From assembly GCF_001039355.2 (NCBI RefSeq), contig NW_019775635.1, forward strand, positions 1,520,048-1,584,047: a stretch of 64,000 bases of DNA, in the 5' to 3' direction. The DNA is from Lingula anatina (taxonomy: Eukaryota > Brachiopoda > Lingulata > Lingulida > Lingulidae). Of this stretch, positions 56,301-62,472 are shown in pieces. The notes below the pieces were generated by a model that saw only the letters and a list, made by a program, of their open reading frames with translations, did no database searches and had not been told where the DNA came from. The first letter of the stretch is position 1. Each line of letters opens with the position of its first letter. Both the position numbers and the translations under genes were made by a program.

Positions 56301-57596
56301 CCATACTTCCATTATTACATTGACCTCTAAGTCTACCTTTCCCTGGAATTTGGTTATAAATCTTTAATCATCCTGCCTAGCACTGAGAGGATCCAGTGTT
56401 ACTTTACTGAATCAAATAAAAAGTGAACTACAAAGGATATCTTTCTGAGTATTATTTATCTATTTATAATTCATTTATTGCTAATGTAGTATTCAACACA
56501 GCTGCATAGTATAAAGTAACAAAAAGAACAGAGGATCTTGATTTTTTATTTCTTCAATTTTTTAAAATCTTTTTAAAAATCTTTTTTAAAATTTAATTAT
56601 CTTTCCACATACATTATGTTTTATCTATCATTTTAAAGCTAAATGCTTTTAATTTAAAAAAAAAAAAAAAAATAACCCGAAGAACGCAACTGAAACTTTT
56701 TAATTAAAAAAAAAAAACATAACTCTAAGAATACCTTATTTACTGGTGATTGAACAAGTTTATAACCAATAGCCTTCTTAGGTCCAACATATGTACTCCA
56801 GTCAGCATACAGGTGTTCATAACAATACATTATCTCATGATCTGCCAATACATGCGTGGGAGCAAACATTCACAACTAGTCTATCAACACACCTATGAAA
56901 GATTATACATCAACTATTTCAACATTTGTTTTGTCATAACACTGCATGATTTCTTATCAACACATTACAAATTAGAAAATATAGGAAAAAGACAAAGTGA
57001 TATGGGAAGGGGGGTAAGATGGAGAGATGTAAAAATGTTTCCTGTGAAAGCAAAAGCGAAAATGAAAATTTCACAACACTTTCAGTACAAAATCTACTTC
57101 CTAGTCACCCTCTAAATTGACGGTTTTTATTTCTATTGTTCACCCAGCTTAATTACCGTCACAGTATGGTCTAACAATTAACACTATTACAAGTATTGAT
57201 TTGTTTTGGTTTTCATTCTTAAGCTGAAATTATCCTGATAAATGGGCTTATGCTAATTTAAACCACAACTATATATAACTTGAGCTTTTTTTATAAAATG
57301 TAAAATACATTCTTTTTTATTTTTATTTGTATTTATTTTAGTTTGATTTTTTACAAACTGAGGCAAAAAGAATAGAATTTATTTACACATACTACTTGAA
57401 CTGACTTAAAACCCAATGTATAAACGTGATACAACTTCACACAGCCTAACACGGAAGCACAAGTTACAGTGTGAAAATCCAAGATAAGAATTCCGTATTG
57501 ATGTATTGCATGTCGCTACAGCCTGCCGTGTATGGAGACACTCACCTTAGCGTACATCATGTGCCGAGGATGTTGGTGAGCGTCGTTGTCGGCCAT
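6947..57596 (-). CDS. R7-family RGS protein (RGS9/11/7-like), 5' half, 7 exons, partial
   Basis: Regulators of this family speed GTP hydrolysis by Gi/o alpha subunits and work as a complex with Gbeta5 and a membrane anchor that binds the DEP/DHEX region. Seven exons (57546-57596, 41820-41916, 37507-37667 or 34968-35128, 36382-36433 or 33850-33901, 30349-30413, 28547-28623, 6947-7028) join with matching phases into 195 residues. Residues 1-17 are a leader. Residues 18-32 carry KMENLIRCMQ. The DEP domain runs from about 33 to 105 (VPDAFAGQDLIDWL, then YGYLFPVSDQ). The family signature FRFQTPYFWP follows, then DYAIYLAKR, KWDFIFMQAEEQ and DSQEKAFWRVQRPP in the DHEX region. These motifs are known R7 hallmarks. 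DYAIYLAKR and the RSQKLFLTTVP segment look closer to RGS9/11, while FIFMQAE is closer to RGS6/7, so I leave the paralogue open. The GGL and RGS catalytic domains are missing and should lie left of the window. Confidence 0.93.
8165..8322. mobile_element. MITE, family B, 5-bp target duplication
   Basis: The ends are cagggttggatccag and ctatccacccctg, flanked by the direct repeat GTATG (8160-8164 and 8323-8327). Its interior is the reverse complement of the element at 44648. TIRs of the CAGGGGCGGAT type are known from hAT-like elements. Confidence 0.8.
8587..8625. repeat. Poly(C) run followed by (CA)n
   Basis: About 27 C then about six CA units. Confidence 0.95.
9448..9685. repeat. Minisatellite, 30-bp period
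   Basis: About eight units of 'gtgatataacagcaccactt' plus 'tatactgtca'. The 30-bp period keeps a frame open on the minus strand (CCYITDSRKW repeats), which is not a gene. Confidence 0.93.
10378..10725 (-). pseudogene. Open frame ending in an A-tract, possible retro-insert
   Basis: The minus strand is open for 115 codons between a TAG (10726-10728) and a stop at 10378. It reads TWHTDWSRLLESGRSARLG, then SYEAKEIDGPGLDFLTRKLF and KDWNSQAIALEFNYSEKE, and ends in a run of about 23 A (10390-10412). The octamer ATCATGCC occurs on both sides (10377-10384 and 10758-10765). An A-tail with a flanking repeat suggests a reverse-transcribed insertion. I recognise no protein family and it may be chance. 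Confidence 0.3.
11515..11573. repeat. (TG)n(AG)n microsatellite
   Basis: A compound dinucleotide tract about 59 bases long. Confidence 0.95.
13312..13547. mobile_element. Foldback MITE, family A
   Basis: It has the inverted core arms (CTACTGAAGCTGCTA near 13408-13422 and CAGACATCTAAGCCGCTTCA near 13450-13470), a left end 'gacaggttcccatac' and a right end 'gggaatggtccc' followed by TAA. Confidence 0.8.
13955..14037. mobile_element. Decayed relative of MITE family D (right part only)
   Basis: 'gagtggaccttttgcagcta' followed by a C-rich run and 'gcctacaggg' parallels the right half of 51667-51793. The left end is not clear. Confidence 0.4.
15085..15655. repeat. Minisatellite, ~31-bp period
   Basis: About 18 units of 'aattaggccaggctgggcga' plus 'aatagctccta', with variants. 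Confidence 0.93.
18187..18443. mobile_element. Foldback MITE, family A, degraded
   Basis: It shares the left end (gggagcattcccat), 'ggatcgatcta' and 'taagcagcttaaatgtcttgc' with the family, but the right arm is decayed. The ends are approximate. Confidence 0.65.
19510..19800. repeat. Minisatellite, ~33-bp period
   Basis: About eight diverged units of 'ctgaaccagccttgtactaa' plus 'gtaaaggttgta'. Confidence 0.9.
20830..20990. repeat. Tandem repeat, ~44-bp period
   Basis: Four near-identical units of 'gagtaccaggctggtgacta' plus 'cacaactaagttatcat'. The low divergence suggests recent expansion. Confidence 0.92.
21085..21115. repeat. (CA)n microsatellite
   Basis: About 15 CA units. Confidence 0.93.
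21206..21303 (-). other. Candidate cassette or nested exon in RGS intron 6
   Basis: A 98-base stretch with acceptor TTTCTTTAATAG and a strong donor CAAG|GTAAGA is open in one frame (IYCGTDQVDDFMRIMSSLLR, then AVAAAKILAARA). In the phase required by RGS exon 6 it would read TGA after about 12 codons, so inclusion would truncate the RGS protein. It could be a poison exon, an exon of a nested gene, or a chance match. Confidence 0.3.
24150..24560. repeat. Minisatellite, ~52-bp period, truncated by gap
   Basis: About eight units of 'atactgccctgtccctagtt' plus 'atcccttgtctactgtcactgcccagt' run straight into the N gap. Confidence 0.93.
24561..25268. other. Assembly gap (708 N)
   Basis: The gap is flanked on the left by a 52-bp-period minisatellite and on the right by an unrelated 34-bp-period minisatellite, so it probably contains the collapsed middle of both arrays. 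Its true length is unknown. Confidence 0.98.
25269..25470. repeat. Minisatellite, ~34-bp period, emerging from gap
   Basis: Six units of 'gacgtgttcacactagaatg' plus 'cacagccagtccaa' begin directly at the end of the gap. Confidence 0.93.
25858..25940. repeat. Tandem repeat, 14-bp period
   Basis: Six perfect units of tatgtatggtactc. Confidence 0.93.
26677..27025. mobile_element. Possible MITE with imperfect inverted ends
   Basis: GTACCACCAG at 26700-26709 faces its complement CTGGTGGTAC at about 26990, with further weak matches outward (GATACTGCC against GATACAGCCCC). Base composition differs from the surrounding A/T-rich intron. No target duplication is clear. Confidence 0.3.
27118..27497. 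repeat. Tandem repeat, ~132-bp period, three copies
   Basis: The landmark 'ttattggattcaaa' recurs near 27178, 27310 and 27442. The second and third copies are almost identical and the first is more diverged. Confidence 0.9.
27976..27996. repeat. Poly(G) run
   Basis: 21 consecutive G. Confidence 0.95.
28271..28515. mobile_element. Foldback MITE, family A, near full length
   Basis: It is flanked by TAA on both sides (28268-28270 and 28516-28518). Its ends are GGGACCATTCCCAG and CCCAGTC, and it has inverted core arms around 28347-28425. A 3-bp TAA duplication fits PIF/Harbinger-type insertion. It lies 31 bp left of RGS exon 6, inside the intron. Confidence 0.82.
28547..28623 (-). CDS. RGS gene exon 6 (DHEX region)
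   Basis: It encodes 25 residues plus two bases: VAFNKLQKMLAHKWDFIFMQ then AEEQF. The acceptor is TTGTTTAG and the donor TCAA|GTAAGT. The phase 2 end is completed to lysine by the first base of exon 7. KWDF..MQA is a family hallmark. Confidence 0.9.
28751..28875. repeat. (AT)n with T tract and (GTTTT)n
   Basis: About 70 bases of AT repeat, then about 20 T, then GTTTT units. Confidence 0.95.
30349..30413 (-). CDS. RGS gene exon 5 (DHEX region)
   Basis: It adds 21 residues after the split alanine codon: IYLAKRTLRNKQRHGLEDFE and a final Q. The acceptor follows a T-rich tract (TTTTTTTCCAG) and the donor is CAA|GTAAGT, phase 0. It matches the YLAKR helix of R7 proteins. Confidence 0.9.
30516..30564. 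other. Perfect 16-bp hairpin
   Basis: TGTTCTTCACAAATTG (30516-30531) and CAATTTGTGAAGAACA (30549-30564) pair perfectly around a 17-base loop, about 100 bp beyond the acceptor side of RGS exon 5. Confidence 0.8.
33219..33400. repeat. G-rich tract with many GGGG runs
   Basis: The plus strand has more than ten runs of four or more G spaced by 1-15 bases, able in principle to form G-quadruplexes. It ends where duplication copy A begins. Confidence 0.85.
33850..33901 (-). CDS. RGS gene exon 4, copy A (TPYFWP exon)
   Basis: It encodes TPYFWPSNNWKPDHVDY plus one base, with the acceptor TTTTCAG and donor ATG|GTGAGT. The phase 1 end joins exon 5 to make DYAIYLAKR. This copy is the one physically next to exon 5. 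Confidence 0.88.
34968..35128 (-). CDS. RGS gene exon 3, copy A (DEP domain core)
   Basis: It has the same 161-base exon, splice sites and 53-residue product as copy B. Either only one copy is real (assembly duplication) or the gene carries a tandem exon duplication. Because the exon 3 plus exon 4 unit starts and ends in phase 1, including both copies would keep the frame and repeat 71 residues. Confidence 0.87.
35276..35519. mobile_element. Foldback MITE, family A (in duplication copy A)
   Basis: It is flanked by TAA (35273-35275 and 35520-35522), with the left end GGGACTATTCCCA and right end TGGGAACCCAGTC and the same inverted core. Confidence 0.82.
35937..35937. other. Single ambiguous base at the duplication junction
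   Basis: The only N outside the large gap sits exactly between the two 2.54 kb copies, in a G run that resembles the G-rich tract ending at 33400. It looks like a contig join. Confidence 0.9.
36382..36433 (-). CDS. RGS gene exon 4, copy B (TPYFWP exon)
   Basis: It encodes 17 residues, TPYFWPSNNWKPDHVDY, plus one base and ends in phase 1. The donor is ACG|GTGAGT and the acceptor TTTTCAG. The only coding difference from copy A is a synonymous tyrosine codon (TAC here, TAT in copy A). It lies within the 2.54 kb duplicated block. Confidence 0.87.
37507..37667 (-). CDS. RGS gene exon 3, copy B (DEP domain core)
   Basis: It encodes 53 residues from QDLIDWLYTKL to LFRFQ, with a phase 1 start and a phase 0 end. 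The acceptor is TTTCCAG and the donor is CAG|GTAAGA. The protein is identical to copy A at 34968-35128. A leucine codon differs (CTG here, CTC in copy A). It lies within the 2.54 kb duplicated block. Confidence 0.88.
37818..38061. mobile_element. Foldback MITE, family A (in duplication copy B)
   Basis: It is the copy B counterpart of 35276-35519 and differs by a few substitutions. It shares the same insertion point, so it predates the duplication or allelic split. Confidence 0.82.
38818..38891. repeat. (ATT)n microsatellite
   Basis: About 24 trinucleotide units. Confidence 0.95.
39085..39440. repeat. Minisatellite, ~28-bp period
   Basis: About ten units of 'aaggtcacaaggtaagactg' plus 'ctaaccat'. 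AGGTCA half-sites of nuclear receptors recur by chance of the unit sequence. The unit also contains AAG|GTAAGA, a donor-like site. Confidence 0.88.
41820..41916 (-). CDS. RGS gene exon 2 (start of DEP domain)
   Basis: It encodes 32 residues plus one base: MENLIRCMQ, then NAIPVRSQKLFLTTVPDAFA. The acceptor is TTTGTAG and the donor is GCAG|GTAAAG, ending in phase 1. It joins exon 3 to form the AGQDLIDWL motif of the DEP domain. Intron 1, above it, is 15.6 kb long. Confidence 0.9.
42095..42610. repeat. Minisatellite, 'accatcccagtcttcccacc' unit
   Basis: About 20 units of 24-25 bp with alternating 'atg' and 'ggg' linkers. It lies just right of RGS exon 2. Confidence 0.92.
43929..44112. mobile_element. 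MITE, family C, 5-bp target duplication
   Basis: The ends are CTGGGGTAGCCCTAGCA and GTGCTACCCCAG, flanked by GTTCT (43924-43928 and 44113-44117). The inner arms, AGCCAAATCACCAATTTTTG and CATTTGGCTAAATTGATGAG, are also inverted. Confidence 0.85.
44648..44815. mobile_element. MITE, family B, 5-bp target duplication
   Basis: The ends are CAGGGGCGGATTTAG and CTGAATCCGTCCCTG, flanked by CATGT (44643-44647 and 44816-44820). The interior shares 'cagattttcaagtttacattgac' with the copy at 8165 in inverse orientation. Confidence 0.85.
45584..45628. repeat. (GT)n microsatellite
   Basis: About 22 units. Confidence 0.95.
47810..48044. mobile_element. Harbinger-like long-palindrome MITE (235 bp)
   Basis: Arms of roughly 100 bp are nearly perfect inverted copies, with GGCTTCGTTCACATGCAATG at the left and CATTGCATGTAAATGAAGCC at the right. 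They are flanked by TTA (47807-47809 and 48045-48047). A TWA target duplication with a GGC-type terminus is typical of PIF/Harbinger elements. No coding capacity. Confidence 0.8.
49710..49747. repeat. (AAT)n microsatellite
   Basis: About 12 units. Confidence 0.93.
50293..50358. repeat. (GT)n microsatellite
   Basis: About 32 units. Confidence 0.95.
50581..50753. mobile_element. MITE, family C, 5-bp target duplication
   Basis: It is a second copy of the element at 43929 in the same orientation, flanked by CATTA (50576-50580 and 50754-50758). The ends are CTGGGGAAACGATAGCA and GTTAGCACTACCCCAG. Confidence 0.85.
51667..51793. mobile_element. MITE, family D (CAGGCCCGTAGCC termini)
   Basis: The terminal inverted repeats are CAGGCCCGTAGCCAG and CCCGGCTACAGGCCTG. 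The interior 'agaatggaccttttcctgac' resembles 13965-14035, a probable decayed relative. Flanks 'taaagaat' and 'aaagggat' may be a decayed 8-bp target duplication. Confidence 0.75.
52804..52925. repeat. (TG)n and G-run tract
   Basis: Two (TG)n stretches, each followed by runs of G. Confidence 0.9.
53640..54690. repeat. Minisatellite, ~33-bp period, 1 kb
   Basis: About 32 units of 'ctgacctgccacatatactc' plus 'ccatatatactct'. The 33-bp period keeps several frames open for up to 250 codons on both strands, which explains the long repetitive open frames here. Confidence 0.95.
57546..57596 (-). CDS. RGS gene exon 1 (start codon exon)
   Basis: It encodes 17 residues beginning MADNDAHQHPRHMMYAK and ends in phase 0 at a consensus donor (AAG|GTGAG on the minus strand). 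The ATG is preceded by GTAATC and no other in-frame ATG leads into exon 2. The next exon supplies KMEN, as in the family. The 5' untranslated region lies above 57596 and its end cannot be seen. Confidence 0.85.
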
Positions 57597-58042
57597 GATT
57601 ACTGCCAAGTTCCGCATAATTCAAGCAATTGCCTAAAACTACGTTACAATCAAAACCCGCAGTAAAAGGAGGTCATCAGCCCGTTCAGGAAGCAGAGCGG
57701 CACCGGTGGCATGAGACCCCAACCACAACATCCCGCTCTGTTTAGATTATTCCAAGTCACATTGACTGCGAGAAGATGCGAGACTCGTCTGCTTATTTAT
57801 GATATGATTATTGTTAAATCAGGTGGTAATGCTTGGCTTTATTTTGATTAAACAATCTCTCTGATAATAAAACAGCTATTAACACTGGATTCGAGTGAAC
57901 TGAAATACTTTATATTTCAAATTAAAATTTCCCATCTACCATTGCGACCAAACGACCGCCATTTTCTTTTTTTGGTGTATCGTGTGCCGGCGGCTTTGTC
58001 CACAAAGACATTTTATTTTAACAGACTGTAACAATTACAAAA
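57597..58042. promoter_or_regulatory. Divergent promoter between the RGS gene and ALYREF
   Basis: The two start codons face away from each other with 446 bp between them. The region contains a YY1-like motif, GCCATTTT at 57958-57965 (AAAATGGCGGTCG on the minus strand), 78 bp before the ALYREF ATG. CpG dinucleotides are commoner here than in the introns on the left. No TATA box is obvious. The assignment rests on position and motif, without transcript data. Confidence 0.6.
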
Positions 58043-58240
58043 ATGACAGACAAACTTGATATGAGCCTTGATGATATCATCACACAGAACAAAAAATCTG
58101 GACGAGGTGGAGGAAGAGGTAGAGGCAGAGGCGGTCAACGACGAGGCGGCGGTGGTGGTGGACGCGTCGGTGGCGTGCGAGGCGGTGGTGTACAAAAGAG
58201 AGGTGGACGTGGAGGGGGTCGACCAACTCCTTACCAGAGA
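58043..58240 (+). CDS. ALYREF: ALYREF exon 1
   Basis: It encodes 66 residues: the N-terminal SLDDII motif and the first RGG arm, ending YQR. The donor is AGA|GTGAGT, phase 0. The ATG is the first in frame after the T-rich leader and opens with the family's N-terminal motif. Confidence 0.95.
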
Positions 58241-61200
58241 GTGAGTGTGCTGCTTCGTTTATTCATAGACTATATGAGAATATCTGTTCCCTGCTGAGAC
58301 TGAATTTCGATTATTCTGCCCCCTTTGCCAGCCTCTGGGCCTCCTTCCATTATCTTCTAACGTTCACTTCTTTTGTTTTAACATAAACTGTTTTCTGGAG
58401 GAGGATTGTATTCGGTTTTAAATCTTTGTCTGATAAGTATGAGAAGCTTCAGGCCTTTGACTTTGACTTCACAAGCATCACTTCACAGTACATATGGATA
58501 GATCACTCTTCACCAGCATGCTTTTACTCCTAAAACACTTCCAACTGCTGAATTCTGTTGGCAGTACATTAGCCTTAGATATCTTCTGTCTCTTTCACTT
58601 CTTTTCATGTTTTCCATATTAATTTGTTAATTCAGAGCAGAAACCATTAGGGGGAAACTGTGAGTACATGAAAACTGTGTTATCGCATACAAATTTGATG
58701 GATCAGAGGATTTGATAGGGTCATTGAACCAGATGATATGGTCATGATCAGATGATCAACAGCAAATGATAATCACTGAGTTTTTCAGCAGTCAGCATTT
58801 TATGAAGTTTAAAGATCTACATGTAATCAGAAAAAAGAGGGGTTTTGGTCATAGAAATCATTTTCACCATTATCTTTAGCAATATAATTTGGTTGCTGTT
58901 TTATATGCATACTAGTAACTACCAGTTCTTATTGCCCAGACTGTTTAGTAGAAAACTAGTGTTTTTTATACCCCCCTCCCCCCTTTTGAAATGTCACAAA
59001 AAAGGTTAATGCATTAAGGATCCTGTCAATATTATTAATGTCTGATTTCTCCCTAGGGCTATGTTATCTATGTCTCCTGGCTTCATAATATATACATAGG
59101 CTCTAAAATATTGAATGGAACAACTCGGGTATAGAATCAAGCCTTTTATACATCTTCAAAATGTGTAGCTATGAACATTGATACAAAGGGCAGTGAAAGG
59201 CTATAAAATTCAATATGAAAACAGCAAATCATTAATATCATCAGAGGCTATATTAATTTCTATCTGATAATGGCTTTGGGATTAGTTGTCCATTTGTTGA
59301 ATTATTTATTTTGGCAGCTATCTTCTCTCTCTCTCCATCTCTCTCTCTCTCTCTCTCTTTCTTTCTCTCTCTCTGCTGAAATGTGATTTGTTTATTATGC
59401 ATTATAACCTGTGGTATATTGTAGCCCAAACAGATGCCAGATGTCTGGCAACATGACCTATTTGATGGCGGTGCAGGAGGGATGAAGAGAGGCGGCGGTG
59501 GACTACAAACACAAGGAGGCGGGTCTGGAAAGTTACTGGTGTCTAATCTAGATTTTGGAGTAAATGACTCAGATATTCAGGTGAGCTGAATACCAGAATA
59601 CTTACCATCTTTGGTAAATTAATCTTGATGTTGTTATTGTCACACCTAATGAAATGTCAGATCGGACACATAAGCAGAATTTACACCAAAATAACAGAAA
59701 ACAGAAAATGTCTATATTGATTGTGTTAAGTTGTTAACCTATGACCACTATTCATAAACATTTCTGTTCCTAGGAATTGTTTGCAGAGTTTGGTCCACTA
59801 AGAAAAGCAGCTGTCCACTATGACAGGTCTGGAAGGTCACTTGGTACAGCAGAGGTCATCTTTGAAAGACGGACGGATGCAGCAAAAGCAATGAAACAGT
59901 ATAACAATGTTCCTCTTGATGGTAGGTTGTGATAGAATAGTCATGTCGTATTTAGCAGGATTAACTAAAACCTTTTTATAATTTTCATCCCATTTATACC
60001 TAAGTCACAATCTTTCTTATTTAAATGCAATGTCAGCCTGAATAGATGTAGACCAACAATTCTCATCAAACTGCTATCTGTTAAGTGAACAAGAGACGAT
60101 ATGGAACCAAGTTTTCCTTCAATATGCTATCTTATTGATGACTGTGGATTATTTCATTACATTCTCAGAAAACAAGCCACAAGACCAAGCTGAAGTTAAA
60201 CTGTCTTCCACAGTGATATTATTGCAGATCTTATATATCTTTATATATATAAACATATCCCAACAAACCTTACTATTTCAGGCAGAGTCATAAGCATACA
60301 GACTACAGTTAAACTGTGTCCCTCAATAACTTTTTGTAAAATCTTGTATATCACTATATTTATATCCCAACAAACATCACTGTAATTCAGGCAGGGTAAT
60401 ATTAGCATACTGACTCGAGTTAAACTATTCCACAGTCATTTTATATAAATTTTATATATCTATATATTTATATATAACCCCACAAACCTCACTGTACTTC
60501 AGGCAGGGCCATGAGCATACAACTGGTAGGAGCACCCGCAGCAACACAAACACCCCAGCAGAGGTTAGGGGGAGGTGGTAACTATGGCAACAGACCTAGA
60601 GGAGGCGGAGGCTTTGGCAGGTAAGCAAAGAGAAATCTGAATTAGTGTATGTGTGCTGGTATAATATATATTTTGTTGACCCATGGCTCTAAGTTTGGAT
60701 CACTGTGAATTTTACTTGCATATGTATAAGCACATGTTTGTGAAATTTAGGCATTATAGGTCCCTTTTCAGGATGAATTTATGTAAACTATATTCTCACA
60801 TACATTACACCACAGTAAATTTAAACATTCTAGATCCTATTTGGAAAGTGTATAAATTGTTTTTGCTAGGCGTGGTTTCCGTGGCGGCCAGGGGCGTGGT
60901 GGTGGTGGTGGACGAGGCAGGGGAAGAGGCGGACGTGGGGGTCAGAATCGCAAAACACCTACAGCAGAGGAATTAGATGCACAGTTGGATGCCTATAATG
61001 CTAAGGTTAGCTCACAGCCAAGACATGGCCCCATGGTATAGCACCCAACACATGGTATAGCACCCAACAGGGCCTGCTGTTTAAATACCACTTGCCTTGA
61101 ATTATTATTATTATTTTAATTTATTAATTTTTATTTTATTCTAATTTGATTTATTTTATTCAATTAAATATTTGTAACTGGTTCACATAATGTATTGAAT

Positions 61201-61394
61201 ACATTTAGTTTTCCCTTAAAAGTCGGGTGCCTTTTGGTCAAGGTCAATAATATTTACAAATTCAGTTCTTAAAAAACAATTGTCTAGAAAAGGAAAAGTG
61301 AAAGGTAATTGATATACTAGTTTTTGATGAAAAGCTTCTTTTTTTTTTTTTTTACTATGACTGGTATTTCTGTTTTCAGATGGATGTAGAATAG
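58043..61394 (+). CDS. ALYREF: ALYREF/THOC4 mRNA-export adaptor, complete, 6 exons, 256 aa
   Basis: Aly/REF joins the TREX complex on spliced mRNA in the nucleus and hands the mRNA to the export receptor NXF1. Exons 58043-58240, 59425-59580, 59774-59921, 60503-60620, 60870-61005 and 61380-61394 join in phase to 771 nt. The N-terminal motif is [15 protein letters not shown] (the conserved UAP56-binding motif), followed by an RGG-rich arm (about residues 20-64). The RRM begins at [20 protein letters not shown] (about 105-124) and includes [20 protein letters not shown] and [21 protein letters not shown] second RGG arm (about 190-232) leads to the C-terminal motif [18 protein letters not shown]. 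The length is almost that of the human protein (257 aa). The next gene is convergent on the other strand. Confidence 0.97.
59324..59376. repeat. (CT)n tract in ALYREF intron 1
   Basis: A pyrimidine-rich CT repeat about 50 bases before the exon 2 acceptor. Confidence 0.9.
59425..59580 (+). CDS. ALYREF: ALYREF exon 2
   Basis: It encodes 52 residues from [13 protein letters not shown] through a glycine linker to the first RRM strand [17 protein letters not shown]. The acceptor is TTGTAG and the donor CAG|GTGAGC, phase 0. Confidence 0.95.
59774..59921 (+). CDS. ALYREF: ALYREF exon 3 (RRM core)
   Basis: It encodes 49 residues plus one base, including [20 protein letters not shown] and [20 protein letters not shown]. 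The acceptor is TTCCTAG and the donor GATG|GTAGGT, phase 1. Confidence 0.95.
60503..60620 (+). CDS. ALYREF: ALYREF exon 4
   Basis: It completes the RRM ([12 protein letters not shown]) and enters the second glycine/arginine arm. The acceptor is ACTTCAG and the donor GCAG|GTAAGC, ending in phase 2. The intron before it has three partly similar 100-base stretches, each with TATATA and a 'caaac-tcac-ttcaggcag' segment. Confidence 0.94.
60870..61005 (+). CDS. ALYREF: ALYREF exon 5
   Basis: It encodes the second RGG arm ([20 protein letters not shown] and on) followed by [15 protein letters not shown]. The acceptor is TTGCTAG and the donor AAG|GTTAGC, phase 0. Confidence 0.94.
61380..61394 (+). 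CDS. ALYREF: ALYREF exon 6 (last five codons including stop)
   Basis: After the acceptor TGTTTTCAG the frame reads MDVE and TAG. This tiny terminal coding piece matches the family's C-terminal end (NARMD then a few residues). The 3' untranslated region follows in the same exon. Confidence 0.9.
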   Translation: MDVE

Positions 61395-62028
61395 CTGTGA
61401 GAGTATTCCTAGGGACATTTGACATATTCCAGTAGCAGCTGCAGACGAGATAGTTTCCTCTTTCACTGGCAAACTCACTCTGAACTCCAGACTCATAAAC
61501 TGTGACCAACTAGAGGCAACATTTTTATAGAAACACTTGATCAAGTTGCCTGTGAAGGATTCTATTTTTATGTCCAAATACAGCATTGAGACTGTCCTTC
61601 CTTAATTTAAGTGACCAAACTGTGTGTGATGACGTTAATCGTTAATGAAGCCAGGATCTAGAATTCTCAGACAGAATCACAATTGTATCCCTTACCTGGC
61701 ATGTAGGCTTTCATGAATGAATATTATTTTTAAAATGAAACCTGGACTGCAGTTTTAATGTAAATATTGGTTTTTTTTTACAAAGATGATCACAACAGGA
61801 GATTGTTAGGAAAACATATGAAATAGAACAAGACTTTTATATAACATAACTTGTTTCTCTTATTATTATTATTATTTTGTTGATATTTTTTGCAGTTTGG
61901 TGGAAGTAAGTGCTGTATTTGACGCTTGTGCATGTCATAAAAACTTAGTTTATGCCTGGATGAACCCTCCTTCCCCCATCAAATTCAAGAAACGAGATTC
62001 ATTTAATTTTAAAGTATTTATTAATAAA
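61395..62028 (+). other. ALYREF: ALYREF 3' untranslated region (inferred)
   Basis: I see no AATAAA on the plus strand after the stop codon until 62023-62028. If that signal is used, the 3' UTR is about 650 nt and runs into the 3' end of the convergent membrane-protein gene. This is inference. A variant signal further left may be used instead. Confidence 0.45.
62017..62028. terminator. Bidirectional poly(A) signal palindrome
   Basis: TTTATTAATAAA is its own reverse complement, so AATAAA is present on both strands. On the minus strand it overlaps the TAA stop codon of the membrane-protein gene. On the plus strand it is the first AATAAA after ALYREF. Confidence 0.7.
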
Positions 62029-62472
62029 ATGCTCTTCCGACGGAGGTATCGGATGAAGGTGAATCGGAGTCGAATGGCAGTTGGTTGACGGAATGCTCAT
62101 CCTGTTGTTTTAGTCGAAAGTCAGGCGGGGTTCCATTTTGTCCACGTGACCTGTGTCGTCTGCTATCGCTGCCCCACCAATTCCCAGGGTTGAAGTCGGC
62201 CTCCTGGTCTCTGTACTTGTGCCACAAACAGTCACTGTTGTACATGATGCACAAGAGGGTGGAGAAGACCGCGAGAAGGGTCAAGATAAAAGTGACAAGA
62301 GACGTTGTTAGGACAAGTTGAAGGGAATACATCGTGTCCTCGGGACAGCCGCTGCAGCGCCCTGGCTGAGTGGCACTGGTGTTACTGAAGACTTTGGATT
62401 TCTCGGTGTCGTCGGTGAGACTGGAAGATGACAGCGTCCAGTTGATGGAGACGATGCTTTCATTCAGTTTTG
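62021..62472 (-). CDS. Two-pass membrane protein exon 2
   Basis: It encodes the rest of the loop, the second helix and the tail, 150 codons with the TAA stop. Reading upstream of 62472 also stays open (to 62614) but lacks a start that fits, while splicing at CTCTCCAG joins it in frame to exon 1. Confidence 0.8.

Larger units (their letters stand above)
41917..57545 (-). other. RGS intron 1 (15.6 kb)
   Basis: It contains MITEs of families B, C, D and the Harbinger-like palindrome, minisatellites at 42095-42610 and 53640-54690, GT, AAT and T tracts, and no recognisable exon. An open plus-strand frame of 131 codons at 45073-45468 has no recognised motif. Confidence 0.55.

Noticed and set aside
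58013-58195. Serine/threonine/alanine-rich minus-strand frame
   Set aside because: It is the antisense of the glycine/arginine-rich ALYREF exon 1.
60683-60976. 97-codon plus-strand frame across ALYREF intron 4 and exon 5
   Set aside because: It is a different frame from the spliced ALYREF reading, which is fully supported by the family sequence.
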